Shown here one piece after another: positions 25,032 through 34,342 of a stretch of DNA of 64,000 nt. Under the pieces are notes generated by a model. That model had not been told where the DNA came from. It worked only from the letters and a program-made list of their open reading frames with translations, and searched no databases. Numbering within the stretch: the first letter of the stretch is position 1; every line of letters begins with the position of its first letter. Source of the DNA: CBDCVO01 sp965223085 (lineage in GTDB: Bacteria > Pseudomonadota > Gammaproteobacteria > Ga0077536); assembly GCA_965223085.1 (NCBI GenBank), contig OZ244981.1, forward strand, positions 124,001 through 188,000, in the 5' to 3' direction. The position numbers and the translations under genes were made by a program.

Positions 25032-27485
25032 GTGCAAGTTGAGACGCTCCCCAGACACGCGCGTATCGTGATTATTGGCGGCGGTGTAATCGGTTGTTCG
25101 ACCGCTTATCACCTCGTTCAGCTAGGCTGTCGCGACGTTGTTTTGCTCGAACGCAAACAGCTTACCTGTGGCACGACCTGGCATGCCGCAGGCTTGTTGA
25201 CGACCTTACGCGACACAGAAAATCAAACAAAACTCGCGAAATATACTCAAGCGCTTTACCGTCGACTCGCCGACGAAACCGGGCAAGCGACGGGGCTAAT
25301 CGAATGCGGCTCGATCCAATTAGCGAAAAGCGAAGAAAAAGCCCACGAGATGCGACGAGGTTGCGCCATGGCGCGCTGTTTCGGTATCGAAAATCACGAG
25401 ATATCGCCGCGCGAAGTCAAAGACCTGTGGCCTCTGGCTAAAGTTGACGATCTGGTCGCGGCCTTTCATTTCCCGAACGACGGTCGTGTCAATCCCGCCG
25501 ACGTTACGCAAGCATTGGCAAAAGGTGCACGCAGTGGCGGGGTGCGAATTTTCGAACATACGGCCGTCGTTGGGATCAGTACCCGCAACGGCGCAGTCTG
25601 CGCGGTGTCGACAGATCAAGGTGACATAGAGACTGACATCGTTGTCAACTGCGCTGGCATTTGGGCTCGCGAAGTCGGCCAACTGGCAGGCGTAGCCGTA
25701 CCCCTGCAAGCGGCAGAGCACTATTATCTTGTCTCTGAACCGGTGGAAGGCGTGCACAATAAGTTGCCGATCTTGCGCGATCCGCAAAACAGCGCGTACA
25801 TTCGTGAAGAAGCCGGCAAGATCATGCTCGGTTTGTTTGAACCCGTCGCCGCACCCTGGGGCCTGCACGGGATCCCGGCGGGATTTTGTTTCGATCAAAT
25901 ACATCCCGACTGGGATCGCATGGAACCCTATTTAGAAAAGGCGATGCAGCGGGTGCCGGCACTGCTCGACAGCGGCATTCAGCTTTTTTTCTGCGGTCCG
26001 GAGTCTTTCACCCCTGATCATAATTTTTTTCTGGGCGAAGCACCCGAGGTCACTAACTTTTTCGTCGCCGCCGGGTTTAATTCCCTCGGTATCTTGTCGG
26101 CCGGCGGGGCCGGCAAAATGATAGCGCACTGGATCGAAGAAGGTCACCCACCCATGGATATGTGGGACGTCGATATTCGTCGCGTTCTGCCGTGGCAAAA
26201 CAACGTTCGCTATCTGGGCGATCGGATCGTCGAGTCTTTGGGGATCGGCTACCAAGACCACTGGCCTTATCGACAATGGCAAACAGCGCGGGGGGTAAAA
26301 AAAAGCGTCTTTCACGATCGCCTCGCGGCCGCCGGTGCGTGCTTTGGCGAGGCTGCGGGCTGGGAGCGAGCCAATTGGTTCGGGGTACCGGGCACCACGC
26401 CGAGATATGACTATGCTTGGGGGCGTCAAAACTGGTTTACGAACCAGTCCGACGAGCATCGTGCAGTACGCGAGAACGTCGGCCTATTCGATCAGAGTTC
26501 GTTCAGCAAGTTCCTGGTGCAAGGTCGAGATGCGGAAAAAGTGTTGAACCGCATCGCCACGAATGACTGCACCGGCGCTGTTGGAAAAATTGTCTATACG
26601 CAATTTCTCAATGAGCGTGGCGGCATTGAAGCTGATCTCACCGTGACACGCCTAGGCGAAGACCGCTATCTGCTCGTCACCGCAGCGTTCACCCACACCC
26701 ATGTGCACGCGTGGTTGCAACGACATATTTCAGCGGACGCTTGTTGCGTCGTAACCGACGTCTCCGATGCCTATGCGATGCTAAACGTCCAAGGGCCGAA
26801 GTCGCGTGAGCTGTTGAGCGCTGTGTCCGCAGCAGACATATCACACGAGGGTTTTCCATTTGGCACTGCACGTACGATAGAGATCGGCTACCAACAAGTG
26901 CTCGCTTATCGAATTACGTATTGTGGTGAACTCGGCTGGGAACTCTATGTGCCGACCTCGTTTGCGCTCTCCGTTTACGATCGCATTGTCGCTGCTGGTG
27001 AAAAATTTAATTTACGCCAGTGCGGCTATCACACCCTCAATTCACTGCGCATCGAAAAAGCCTACCGCGAATGGGCCCACGATATCGGCAGCCACGATAC
27101 GCCCATAGATTGCGACTTGGCCTTTACCTGTCAATGGGACAAACCGGAAGGTTTTATCGGCCGCGAGGCTTTGCTGAGGCAACGCAAAATCGATCCGCCA
27201 CCACGACGCTTGGTACAATTTTTGCTGGACGCGCCCGAACCGCTGCTTTATCGCAACGAACCGATTTATCGCGACGGCGAACTCATCAGCTACACGACAT
27301 CGGCGATGTACGGGCACACCCTAGGCGGCGCGGTCGCGCTCGGTTATGTCGTATCCGTTACTGGAGTCGATGAGAACTTTCTCGCGGCCAGCCAGTTTGA
27401 GATTGAAATCGGCGCCGAACGCTATCCTGCGACCGCGTCGCTACGTCCGCTATACGACCCGGACAATAAGCGCAGCCGCAGTTAA
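25032..27485 (+). CDS. Dimethylglycine/sarcosine dehydrogenase-like flavoprotein with folate-binding domain
   Basis: 817 residues from a GTG preceded by GGAGCCGAGG. Residues 1-430 form a DAO-type FAD domain (IVIIGGGVIGCSTAYHL; GTTWHAAGLLT, the place of covalent flavin attachment in dimethylglycine and sarcosine dehydrogenases). Residues about 430-810 form the GcvT-like tetrahydrofolate-binding and C-terminal barrel domains (YTQFLNERGGIEADLTV, GYHTLNSLRIEKAYREW). Such enzymes demethylate N-methyl amino acids and pass the methylene group to folate. It lies 36 bp after ccmI but probably has an unrelated role. Exact substrate not determined. Confidence 0.85.
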   Translation: MQVETLPRHARIVIIGGGVIGCSTAYHLVQLGCRDVVLLERKQLTCGTTWHAAGLLTTLRDTENQTKLAKYTQALYRRLADETGQATGLIECGSIQLAKSEEKAHEMRRGCAMARCFGIENHEISPREVKDLWPLAKVDDLVAAFHFPNDGRVNPADVTQALAKGARSGGVRIFEHTAVVGISTRNGAVCAVSTDQGDIETDIVVNCAGIWAREVGQLAGVAVPLQAAEHYYLVSEPVEGVHNKLPILRDPQNSAYIREEAGKIMLGLFEPVAAPWGLHGIPAGFCFDQIHPDWDRMEPYLEKAMQRVPALLDSGIQLFFCGPESFTPDHNFFLGEAPEVTNFFVAAGFNSLGILSAGGAGKMIAHWIEEGHPPMDMWDVDIRRVLPWQNNVRYLGDRIVESLGIGYQDHWPYRQWQTARGVKKSVFHDRLAAAGACFGEAAGWERANWFGVPGTTPRYDYAWGRQNWFTNQSDEHRAVRENVGLFDQSSFSKFLVQGRDAEKVLNRIATNDCTGAVGKIVYTQFLNERGGIEADLTVTRLGEDRYLLVTAAFTHTHVHAWLQRHISADACCVVTDVSDAYAMLNVQGPKSRELLSAVSAADISHEGFPFGTARTIEIGYQQVLAYRITYCGELGWELYVPTSFALSVYDRIVAAGEKFNLRQCGYHTLNSLRIEKAYREWAHDIGSHDTPIDCDLAFTCQWDKPEGFIGREALLRQRKIDPPPRRLVQFLLDAPEPLLYRNEPIYRDGELISYTTSAMYGHTLGGAVALGYVVSVTGVDENFLAASQFEIEIGAERYPATASLRPLYDPDNKRSRS

Positions 27486-27514
27486 AGAATTCGCGCAGTC
27501 CTATCCGGCGCGGC

Positions 27515-28201
27515 TCAAAACGCCCGCTCGTAGCACCACCCCGTCTTTTTCATCAGCAGACGGTGACGTGCACCCGGAATGTTCATATCGACGTCGGCAT
27601 AACCGGCGTCGGCTTCGTAGAGCGCGCAGCGGCCATCTTCGAGTGCAATGATGCGCGGCGCGAAGATCTCGACGCCACGGGCTTCAACAAAGGCGCTAAG
27701 CGCACCGCTGCGACCCACCGTAGTCAAATTCTTGAGTGACACAAATGTCGGCGGGGCAAGTGAGATTTCTTGCGACGCATGCAACCGCAAAGCGCCTTCG
27801 ATCCCCACCCAACGAAAGTCGACGATCTCACTATGGTCGATCGTTACCGCCTGATCGCCGTCGACCGTGCCGATAAAAAACCAGGTCGCGAAACGCTTCG
27901 GTAGATCGGTGGGTGTGGTCCAGTGCGAATAGACTTGCAATGCCGCCGCATCGAGACGTAATCCTGATTCTTCAAACGTTTCACGCACCGCTGTTTGTTT
28001 CGCGACCACGATTTCGTCGCCGACCTCCGCGGCTTCACGATCTGCTTGATCGACTTTCCCCCCTGGAAAAACCCAAGAACCGCCGTGAAATGCAATCTTG
28101 GCGTTGCGCTGCACGAGCAGAACTTCTAACTGTGCGTTGCGATCACGGGTCACTATCGCCGAAGCGGAAGGTATAGGTATTTGCCCGGGCGACTCCGTCA
28201 C
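27515..28201 (-). CDS. Nudix hydrolase, NUDT19/NUDT7-like
   Basis: 228 residues from a GTG at 28201 that overlaps the preceding lipoprotein stop (GTGA), which decides the start; the frame is open further upstream but would overlap that gene extensively. The N-terminal strand ASAIVTRDRNAQLEVLLVQR leads into WVFPGGKVD and the Nudix helix AVRETFEESGL. An insertion of about a dozen residues separates the glycine pair from the REtfEEsG part, as in the CoA/acyl-CoA diphosphatase-like NUDT19 group. It probably cleaves a nucleoside diphosphate derivative such as a CoA ester; the substrate is inferred only. Confidence 0.8.
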   Translation of the reverse strand: MTESPGQIPIPSASAIVTRDRNAQLEVLLVQRNAKIAFHGGSWVFPGGKVDQADREAAEVGDEIVVAKQTAVRETFEESGLRLDAAALQVYSHWTTPTDLPKRFATWFFIGTVDGDQAVTIDHSEIVDFRWVGIEGALRLHASQEISLAPPTFVSLKNLTTVGRSGALSAFVEARGVEIFAPRIIALEDGRCALYEADAGYADVDMNIPGARHRLLMKKTGWCYERAF

Positions 28202-28491
28202 GGGGTTTCTTCTATGTAGGTACGCGCAATCGGGCTTTGCACGTAGATCTTTCCTTGCTCGGTAGTCGCCCAGAAGTAGTAATACCCTTTCTGAGGCTCG
28301 CTGGTGACTTTGCCGTCTATGACCCGCCATGTTTTCAGGTGGTTGCCTTCCGCAAACGTCACGCTATAGTCACCTTCCAACCAGCTCACACCGATCCGCG
28401 ATATGCGATTTTGCTGTTCTTCTGAACAACCTAACGCTAAAGGCAACAGCGCCGCCGCAATCAATCGCCTGATTAACCTGAGTATCATCAT
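28198..28491 (-). CDS. Small lipoprotein of unknown function
   Basis: 97 residues. Signal peptide with basic start (LRLIRRLI), hydrophobic core and lipobox LALGC, giving a lipidated Cys at about residue 22. The mature domain is short and aromatic (WLEGDYSVTF, GYYYFWATTEQGKIYVQSP). No family recognised. Translationally coupled to the Nudix gene downstream. Confidence 0.6.
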   Translation of the reverse strand: MMILRLIRRLIAAALLPLALGCSEEQQNRISRIGVSWLEGDYSVTFAEGNHLKTWRVIDGKVTSEPQKGYYYFWATTEQGKIYVQSPIARTYIEETP

Positions 28492-28542
28492 GTTCTCCTG
28501 CTAGCCAGCGGGCTCTGCCCTGCCGGCTTCATTTTTCTGGAT

Positions 28543-29073
28543 CTATTTAGATCGATGACGGTGCTGCGACCGATACCGCCAAGGCGGGACCGGATCACGC
28601 TCACGCCACAAGCCCTTACGGGTCTTCTGCGCCACTTTTTGCAACCGCGCCAAATCGCGATCGTCAGGCGCGAACTTGCGATTCCACCAACCCAACCCGG
28701 CACGTATCAATTCGCGGGTCGCGGAACGACCATCGACGAATATTTCGCCGACCTCGCGACCATGGGTACGATCGCCTACCAACCGCACGCCGACCTTATG
28801 GTCAAGCAGCAGCGCCCGCATGAAACGGGCGGCTTCATCGCCGTAGGATTGTCGCGGCCACTGGTCGTTGGCGAGTTCCGGCGCGTCGACGCCGTAGAAC
28901 CGTACCCGCAAGGTGCGCGAAGTCGTTGTCTCGACAACGGCAGTGTCGCCATCGTTGACAAACACCACCACACCGTCGACCCACTCTTCCGCCGCTAAGG
29001 GCAGTGCAAAAAATAACAGCGCCACGGCGTTCGCCACGGACGCCTGCAACGTCGCAACCGGGCGATCCATCAT
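28543..29073 (-). CDS. Secreted thermonuclease-like (SNase domain) protein
   Basis: 176 residues. Signal peptide ending near PLAAEE. One SNase domain: VVFVNDGDTAVVE, RVRFYGVDAPELAN (the Arg and Asp of the nuclease active site), QSYGDEAARFM, and a GRxxGxIFVDG segment, then RAGLGWWNRK. A staphylococcal nuclease-type fold cleaves DNA and RNA with calcium. Basic C-terminus (RYRSQHRHRSK). Probably periplasmic or extracellular, used for nucleic acid degradation. Confidence 0.82.
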   Translation of the reverse strand: MMDRPVATLQASVANAVALLFFALPLAAEEWVDGVVVFVNDGDTAVVETTTSRTLRVRFYGVDAPELANDQWPRQSYGDEAARFMRALLLDHKVGVRLVGDRTHGREVGEIFVDGRSATRELIRAGLGWWNRKFAPDDRDLARLQKVAQKTRKGLWRERDPVPPWRYRSQHRHRSK

Positions 29074-29106
29074 AGCGACCTCAAAGCGCAGACTAACTCC
29101 CGGGCA

Positions 29107-29931
29107 CTAAACGCCATCGAGTTCAAAGCTGCGCGTAAACTGGCGGCCCTTGGAATCGGTCATTTCCGCTTCGATTTTACCGCCCGCAACCGGCTTGAAG
29201 AAAAACCGAAAGCTCGGGTCTTCGCTGATCGAGATATCGGTCTCCGCGGTCATAATGTGGCGCCCATCGACTTTGATCACGACCTTAGTCACAAACTCAG
29301 CAGGGATAAAAGCGCGCGTGCGTTGATCGAGTTGCAGACCGGTAATATTCGGGTGACTAATGATAAGTTGCCCCAACGCGTAGTCTCGATGATCTTCACT
29401 GTGCTGTGCACGAAACTTCATTTGTCCTATCCGGGCACGTGCTTGCTTGAGCTGCAAATAAGGCGGCGGTTCGGAACACCCGCCGCTCGCGCGCGTAAAA
29501 CCGCTGTCCATATGCAGACTTCCGTCGTTGAGCTCTGCAATCGCGCGCACATGGGTAAATTCGTTGATACGCAAACGCATCGCCAGATTCGCCCGCCCCA
29601 TGTCCGGTGTAAGGTGAAACGTGCCGGCAAGTGGTTTAGGATTTTTGTCAACGAAAACATAGACCCGCCGGATAAACCGCCTCGCTGTTTGCGGGATCGC
29701 AGCGTTAATGCTCATCGGAACAACGCCCGCATCTTCAGCTCGTGCGGGGATCCGCAAGTCAATAATTGATTCCCCGCTAGTAATCGGCCGTTGTTGAAAG
29801 TACTCCGGTCGTAGCAATTGCGCCCAGATGTCAACTTCAGACTGTGCTGCCATGCAGACGATGCTTTGCAAGCTCGTAACGCAGCTCAGGGTGCAGCACA
29901 GAAATACGCGCAAACGATCCATAAAGGTCAT
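29107..29931 (-). CDS. SoxYZ-like carrier, quinoprotein dehydrogenase-associated type
   Basis: About 274 residues from the ATG at 29931; an upstream TTG at 29967 is possible. After a signal peptide (VFLCCTLSCVTSLQSIVCMA) comes a SoxY-like domain that ends in the carrier motif ASGGCSEPPP near residue 160, followed by a SoxZ-like domain (ISHPNITGLQLDQRT, VDGRHIMTAETDISISEDPSFRFFF). This SoxY-SoxZ fusion is known beside PQQ-dependent alcohol dehydrogenases, where the cysteine arm of SoxY is thought to carry an intermediate. No quinoprotein dehydrogenase or other sox gene lies in this window. Confidence 0.8.
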   Translation of the reverse strand: MTFMDRLRVFLCCTLSCVTSLQSIVCMAAQSEVDIWAQLLRPEYFQQRPITSGESIIDLRIPARAEDAGVVPMSINAAIPQTARRFIRRVYVFVDKNPKPLAGTFHLTPDMGRANLAMRLRINEFTHVRAIAELNDGSLHMDSGFTRASGGCSEPPPYLQLKQARARIGQMKFRAQHSEDHRDYALGQLIISHPNITGLQLDQRTRAFIPAEFVTKVVIKVDGRHIMTAETDISISEDPSFRFFFKPVAGGKIEAEMTDSKGRQFTRSFELDGV

Positions 29932-30069
29932 AGGTTTTCGACCACCAGGTATTTGAGAGATAAACAAGAATAACCAGGCTTAGTAGCTCACCGCAAATTG
30001 CGCCGCTGCGTGAGGCGCTGGTTGGGCCGCGCGTCGCCGGCTTGTAAACTGCCGCTCACCGCCCAGCAA

Positions 30070-31386
30070 ATGAGCTTCACTGCAATGCAACTCGACGATT
30101 TCAACCAAGGCTTATGCCAATTTCTTGACGCCGCGCCGACTCCGTTTCATGCGGTCGCGGCACTGCGCACTGAACTCCTGGCGCAGGGTTATACGGAACT
30201 GCTCGAAACAGACGATTGGACCCTGAGAGCGAAGGGCTCGTACTTCGTTACGCGTAACGCCTCGGCACTCATTGCGTTTCGGCTCGGCACTGGCGCCTTG
30301 GCTGAACAAGGCTTACGCATGGTTGGCGCTCACACCGACAGCCCTTGCCTGCGACTCAAACCGAATGCGCTATACACCCAATCCGGTTATTGCCAACTGG
30401 GCGTAGAAGTCTATGGTGGTGCGCTGCTAAATCCGTGGTTTGATCGCGATCTTTCCCTTGCCGGGCGTGTGACGTTACGCTTGGCCAACGGTAGCTTGAG
30501 CAATCGACTCGTCGATCTCGCGCGTCCCGTCGCGCTTATCCCGAGTCTCGCGATTCACTTGGACCGCGACGCTAACAAGCAACGCAATATCAATGAACAA
30601 ACCTATTTACCGGCGCTCATCAGCCGCCAGCAAGACACCGATTTCGACCTCGACGCTGAACTGCTGCAGGCATTGCGCGCGCAGGAACCCGAGGTAAATA
30701 CAGCGACGATCGTCGCAAGCGAACTGTCGCTTTACGACACCCAAAAAGCAGCGCTCGTGGGTTGGAACGGGGAATTCATCGCCGCCGCCCGCCTCGATAA
30801 TTTGCTCAGCTGCTACACAGGTTTGCGGGCATTGCTCGACGCCGAGCAGGCGCAAACCCAATTGCTCGTGTGCAACGACCATGAAGAAGTCGGCAGCGGC
30901 TCCTCAGCGGGAGCGCGCGGACCATTTCTAATGAGTGTGCTCGAACGGCTGTGCGGAAACCCCGCAAACTACACCCGTGCACTGCAAAACTCGGTGCTGG
31001 TATCAACCGATAATGCCCACGGCGTGCACCCAAATTTTCCCGACAAGCACGACGGCCACCACGGTCCGCTGCTAAACGCCGGGCCCGCGATCAAAATCAA
31101 TCATAACCAGTCTTATGCGTCGAACAGCGCGACGATTGCCGTATTTGAAGACGCGGCACGGCGCGCGAATGTGACGACGCAGTGTTTCGTCACTCGCGGT
31201 GACCTGCGGTGCGGCTCGACCATCGGCCCGCTAACCGCCACGGTGATCGGGGTGCCCACGGTGGACGTCGGCGTGCCGACTTTCGCCATGCACTCGATCC
31301 GAGAACTTGCTGGCAGCCGCGATGCCCACAGCTTGTACCGCGCCTTGCGGGTTTTCTACGCAACGCCTGCGGTGGCCATAACATGA
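30070..31386 (+). CDS. apeB: M18 family aminopeptidase
   Basis: 438 residues from the ATG at 30070, chosen because MSFTAMQLDDFNQGLCQFLDAAPTPFHA-like starts match the family; the frame is open 24 codons further upstream. Metal-binding and catalytic segments are visible: VGAHTDSPCLRLKP (first His/Asp), CNDHEEVGSGSSAGARGPFL (Asp/Glu and catalytic Glu), VSTDNAHGVHPN, and FVTRGDLRCGSTIGP with the later HSIRE histidine. M18 enzymes are cytosolic dodecameric zinc aminopeptidases that remove acidic or neutral N-terminal residues. Confidence 0.92.
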   Translation: MSFTAMQLDDFNQGLCQFLDAAPTPFHAVAALRTELLAQGYTELLETDDWTLRAKGSYFVTRNASALIAFRLGTGALAEQGLRMVGAHTDSPCLRLKPNALYTQSGYCQLGVEVYGGALLNPWFDRDLSLAGRVTLRLANGSLSNRLVDLARPVALIPSLAIHLDRDANKQRNINEQTYLPALISRQQDTDFDLDAELLQALRAQEPEVNTATIVASELSLYDTQKAALVGWNGEFIAAARLDNLLSCYTGLRALLDAEQAQTQLLVCNDHEEVGSGSSAGARGPFLMSVLERLCGNPANYTRALQNSVLVSTDNAHGVHPNFPDKHDGHHGPLLNAGPAIKINHNQSYASNSATIAVFEDAARRANVTTQCFVTRGDLRCGSTIGPLTATVIGVPTVDVGVPTFAMHSIRELAGSRDAHSLYRALRVFYATPAVAIT

Positions 31387-31514
31387 GCTGACGTCCCGTT
31401 TCATGCCCACCTCGGAGGCACCGAGATAACCGTCGCGCTCACCGCCTATACCTAAAGATCCCCCCATCCTAGCCGCCACATGAGAGCAGACCTGCACGCG
31501 GTTGGGAGCGGACT

Positions 31515-33266
31515 TTGCAGTTGAGTTTTTTGCGTTGCCGCGCCGAGCGGCGCACCATCCTCATCAACGTCGCCATGATGGCGCTCCTCTGTGCCAGCGC
31601 CCCGCTGGTTGGTGCCGCCGTTGACGTGCGGGTATTGATCGATGTCTCGGGGAGCATGAAAAAAAATGATCCAGCGAATTTACGCGTCCCGGCAACCCGT
31701 CTGCTAACGGAATTGTTACCGCAAGAAGCGCGCGCCGGGATTTGGTTATTTGGTGAGAAAGTCGAACCCTTACTTCCACCGCGCACCGTAAACGATGCCT
31801 GGAAGGACCAAGCCCGACAGATATTGCCGCAGATCCATTCGCGCGGTTTATTTACCGATATCGAACAAGCCCTGCAGGCGGCGAGTCGGGACTGGCTCTC
31901 GGAACCCGCGAACGACACCGAACGCCACATCATTTTGCTCACAGATGGGGTCGTCGATGTCTCTAAGAACCCTAGCGAGAACGCCGCGTCGCGCCAACGA
32001 ATTCTTGCCAGCTTGATCGCGCAGCTAAAGACAGCGGGTGCAAAAATCCACACCATCGCCTTGTCTAGCAATGCCGACCACGAACTGATGGAAGCAATGG
32101 CTTCGAACACAGAAGGTTGGCGTGAACAGATCGCAGATGCCGCGACTTTGCAACGCGTATTCCTACACATGTTCGAACAAGCCGCCGCACCGGACACTTT
32201 ACCGCTAGAAGGTAATCGGTTTTCGGTCGACGCCAGCATTCACGAACTAACCCTATTAGTTTTTCATGGCAGCAATACCGCCGTGACGCTTTATCCCCCG
32301 GGCGGTGCGAGCGTAACGGCCGCGCAACACGATGCGTCGATTAAGTGGCAATCGGACGCCGGCTACGACCTCATTACGATCGATTCGCCCGCGGTGGGTG
32401 ACTGGCGCATTAAGGCGCCCGAAGATCCAGACAACCGGGTCATGATCGTCACCGACTTGGAGCTGGAGATCGACGAGCTGCCGACGAGCCTGCTGACCGA
32501 CGAAACGGTAAGTCTAAAAGCGTATTTGACGGAACAGAACGTAGCGGTGAAACGCCCGGATTTTCTCAAATTGATCTCTGCCAGCGGTACCGCAATATCC
32601 GGGAGTGGCAACGGTGATCTCGTGAGCCTCGCCTTAGATGACGCAGCAGGTCAATTTCACGGTGAGATCCCAGCGTTACCGCCGGGTGACTATGAAATTG
32701 TCATACGCGCCGACGGCGGTACGTTTCAACGCGAACGCCGCCGCCGCTTGCGTGTTCACGCCAGCCCGATAGACTTCCGCGCTGAAATTGGTGCTGGCGA
32801 CGATGCTCAGCAGGCACTTGCGATCACAGTCCAGGTGGACCCCGATCTGGTAGAAACCCAGAGCATCGTCGGGTTGGTCTCGATCACCCAACCCGATCAA
32901 CAACAGCAGATCGCCGAACTACCCGCTTTTCACGAAGGTGTGAGTCAGCACCTAGTAGCCGCCCCGCTCGCCGGTAGTTACCGCCTCAATCCGCTATTGG
33001 TCGTGAAAACCTCAAACGGACGGACTTTGCGCATCAGACCGCAAGAAGTCGAACTTACCGCTACGCGTGGCGCAGCGCCTGAGGTCGAAGAGGTGGAAAG
33101 CGCTGCCGATTCGAGCGTGACACCAGCGCAAAATCCGGCGTTCGCGGCGGCGGTGATCGGTGGCGGGAATCTCGGTGTCGGGATCCTGCTGGGCGGCATC
33201 TGGCTAGCGCTGCGACGCAAATCACCGACCCAGAAAGCAGCACAAAAATCAAACGAGAAATCCTAA
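31515..33266 (+). CDS. Membrane-anchored VWA-domain protein
   Basis: 583 residues with a TTG start; the hydrophobic signal MMALLCASAPLVGA begins near residue 20. The VWA domain at about 37-220 has the MIDAS DVSGSMKKND, a threonine in the FTDIEQAL region and LLTDGVVDVS. It is followed by beta-rich domains and a C-terminal membrane helix (VIGGGNLGVGILLGGIWLAL) with a basic tail. The architecture suggests periplasmic metal-dependent protein binding. The next gene, 9 bp downstream, encodes another membrane-anchored protein and is probably co-expressed. I recall similar proteins (TIGR03503 type) in marine gammaproteobacteria but cannot verify this. Confidence 0.7.
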   Translation: MQLSFLRCRAERRTILINVAMMALLCASAPLVGAAVDVRVLIDVSGSMKKNDPANLRVPATRLLTELLPQEARAGIWLFGEKVEPLLPPRTVNDAWKDQARQILPQIHSRGLFTDIEQALQAASRDWLSEPANDTERHIILLTDGVVDVSKNPSENAASRQRILASLIAQLKTAGAKIHTIALSSNADHELMEAMASNTEGWREQIADAATLQRVFLHMFEQAAAPDTLPLEGNRFSVDASIHELTLLVFHGSNTAVTLYPPGGASVTAAQHDASIKWQSDAGYDLITIDSPAVGDWRIKAPEDPDNRVMIVTDLELEIDELPTSLLTDETVSLKAYLTEQNVAVKRPDFLKLISASGTAISGSGNGDLVSLALDDAAGQFHGEIPALPPGDYEIVIRADGGTFQRERRRRLRVHASPIDFRAEIGAGDDAQQALAITVQVDPDLVETQSIVGLVSITQPDQQQQIAELPAFHEGVSQHLVAAPLAGSYRLNPLLVVKTSNGRTLRIRPQEVELTATRGAAPEVEEVESAADSSVTPAQNPAFAAAVIGGGNLGVGILLGGIWLALRRKSPTQKAAQKSNEKS

Positions 33267-33275
33267 GCAATAGCA

Positions 33276-34151
33276 ATGGCGTTCACGACCCTGGAACTCG
33301 CTTTTTTGGTACTCGCAGTTGAATTTGCGGTCATCGCGATGGTGATCTTGTTTTTGAGCATGAAAGGTCGGCGCGGCGAGGAAGCCGCCGTAGCCGCAGA
33401 TGCTAAGCAACTTGAACGCAGTGTGGATAGAACTGAAGAATCACGTCACGACGCGCTCGCGACGATCTTGCGTGAGAACTACCATTTTAACGACAGTGAA
33501 ATCGACAACACCGTTAAAGAATTCGCTGACCGTGAGCGCGCCTTCTACAATACCTTAGTCGGTATATATCTGGGCCGTAGCGAGAAAAAACTCAAGGACG
33601 TACCCGACGAGCTTGCGAAAGTCGTTGCACCCTGGGTTAGCGTGACACCGAAAAACACTATCGATCCGGCACAAGTCGAAGCCTTAACGTCGGAAAACGC
33701 CAATCTCACCGATGAAAACAGCGTGCTCCACCAAGAACTGACCTCCACCAAACAGGTTATGGAAGAACTCATGGCCGAGTACAATGCGGCGTTTTTCAAG
33801 CTTGGCCCGCAAACGCCAGACGCAGCAACGCACGACGAGACCGCGGCCGATGCGACTGCCGAGGACGACAGCGACGCCGACGGCGAGGCGGCAGTGGCGG
33901 ACGTTCAAAACAGCGCAATCGATGAAAATGCAGCGCCGCAAACCGCGATCTTCCCGGTCGACGATAACGATCCCGATATGGACGCAGAGGACGAAACCGA
34001 CAGCTCCGCAGACGACGATGCGGTGGTCGAATTTGATATCAGTGATGATGAGGACGGCGAAGAAGATGTTCCCCCGGCCATGACCGCAGAGGATATCGAT
34101 GCGTTGATGGACAGCATCGGCTCGGCCGAATCCGAAGAAACCGTAGACTAG
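33276..34151 (+). CDS. Membrane-anchored protein with coiled coil and acidic tail
   Basis: 291 residues. One N-terminal helix (LAFLVLAVEFAVIAMVILFLS) faces a cytoplasmic basic stretch (MKGRRG), so the rest is probably cytoplasmic. Residues 130-170 are coiled-coil-like (ALTSENANLTDENSVLHQELTS). Residues 180-275 are extremely acidic and low complexity. The extreme end contains TAEDIDALMDSIG, resembling the short EIDALL-type peptide at the N-terminus of FliM. No family recognised. Likely a partner of the VWA protein immediately upstream. Confidence 0.6.
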   Translation: MAFTTLELAFLVLAVEFAVIAMVILFLSMKGRRGEEAAVAADAKQLERSVDRTEESRHDALATILRENYHFNDSEIDNTVKEFADRERAFYNTLVGIYLGRSEKKLKDVPDELAKVVAPWVSVTPKNTIDPAQVEALTSENANLTDENSVLHQELTSTKQVMEELMAEYNAAFFKLGPQTPDAATHDETAADATAEDDSDADGEAAVADVQNSAIDENAAPQTAIFPVDDNDPDMDAEDETDSSADDDAVVEFDISDDEDGEEDVPPAMTAEDIDALMDSIGSAESEETVD

Positions 34152-34342
34152 CCGTCGTCGGACTTCGGGGTCCGTAACGAGGCGCGTGGTTAAGCGAGGT
34201 CATTTTTCTGCGATTTCGAGGCCTGCGTGGTGCTATGGAATGAGAAATCGCGGCACTCCGCGCCGCTTAACGGCCACCGCAGCCGGATCGTCCTAAGTCC
34301 GAGAGACTGGACCGCTGTTAACCCGCGGGCCGCGCGAGGGCC

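Noticed and set aside
34159..34174. Hairpin CGGAC-TTCGGG-GTCCG after the acidic membrane protein gene as a terminator
   Set aside because: Only 5 bp of stem and no T-run; could stabilise the mRNA end but not enough to call.
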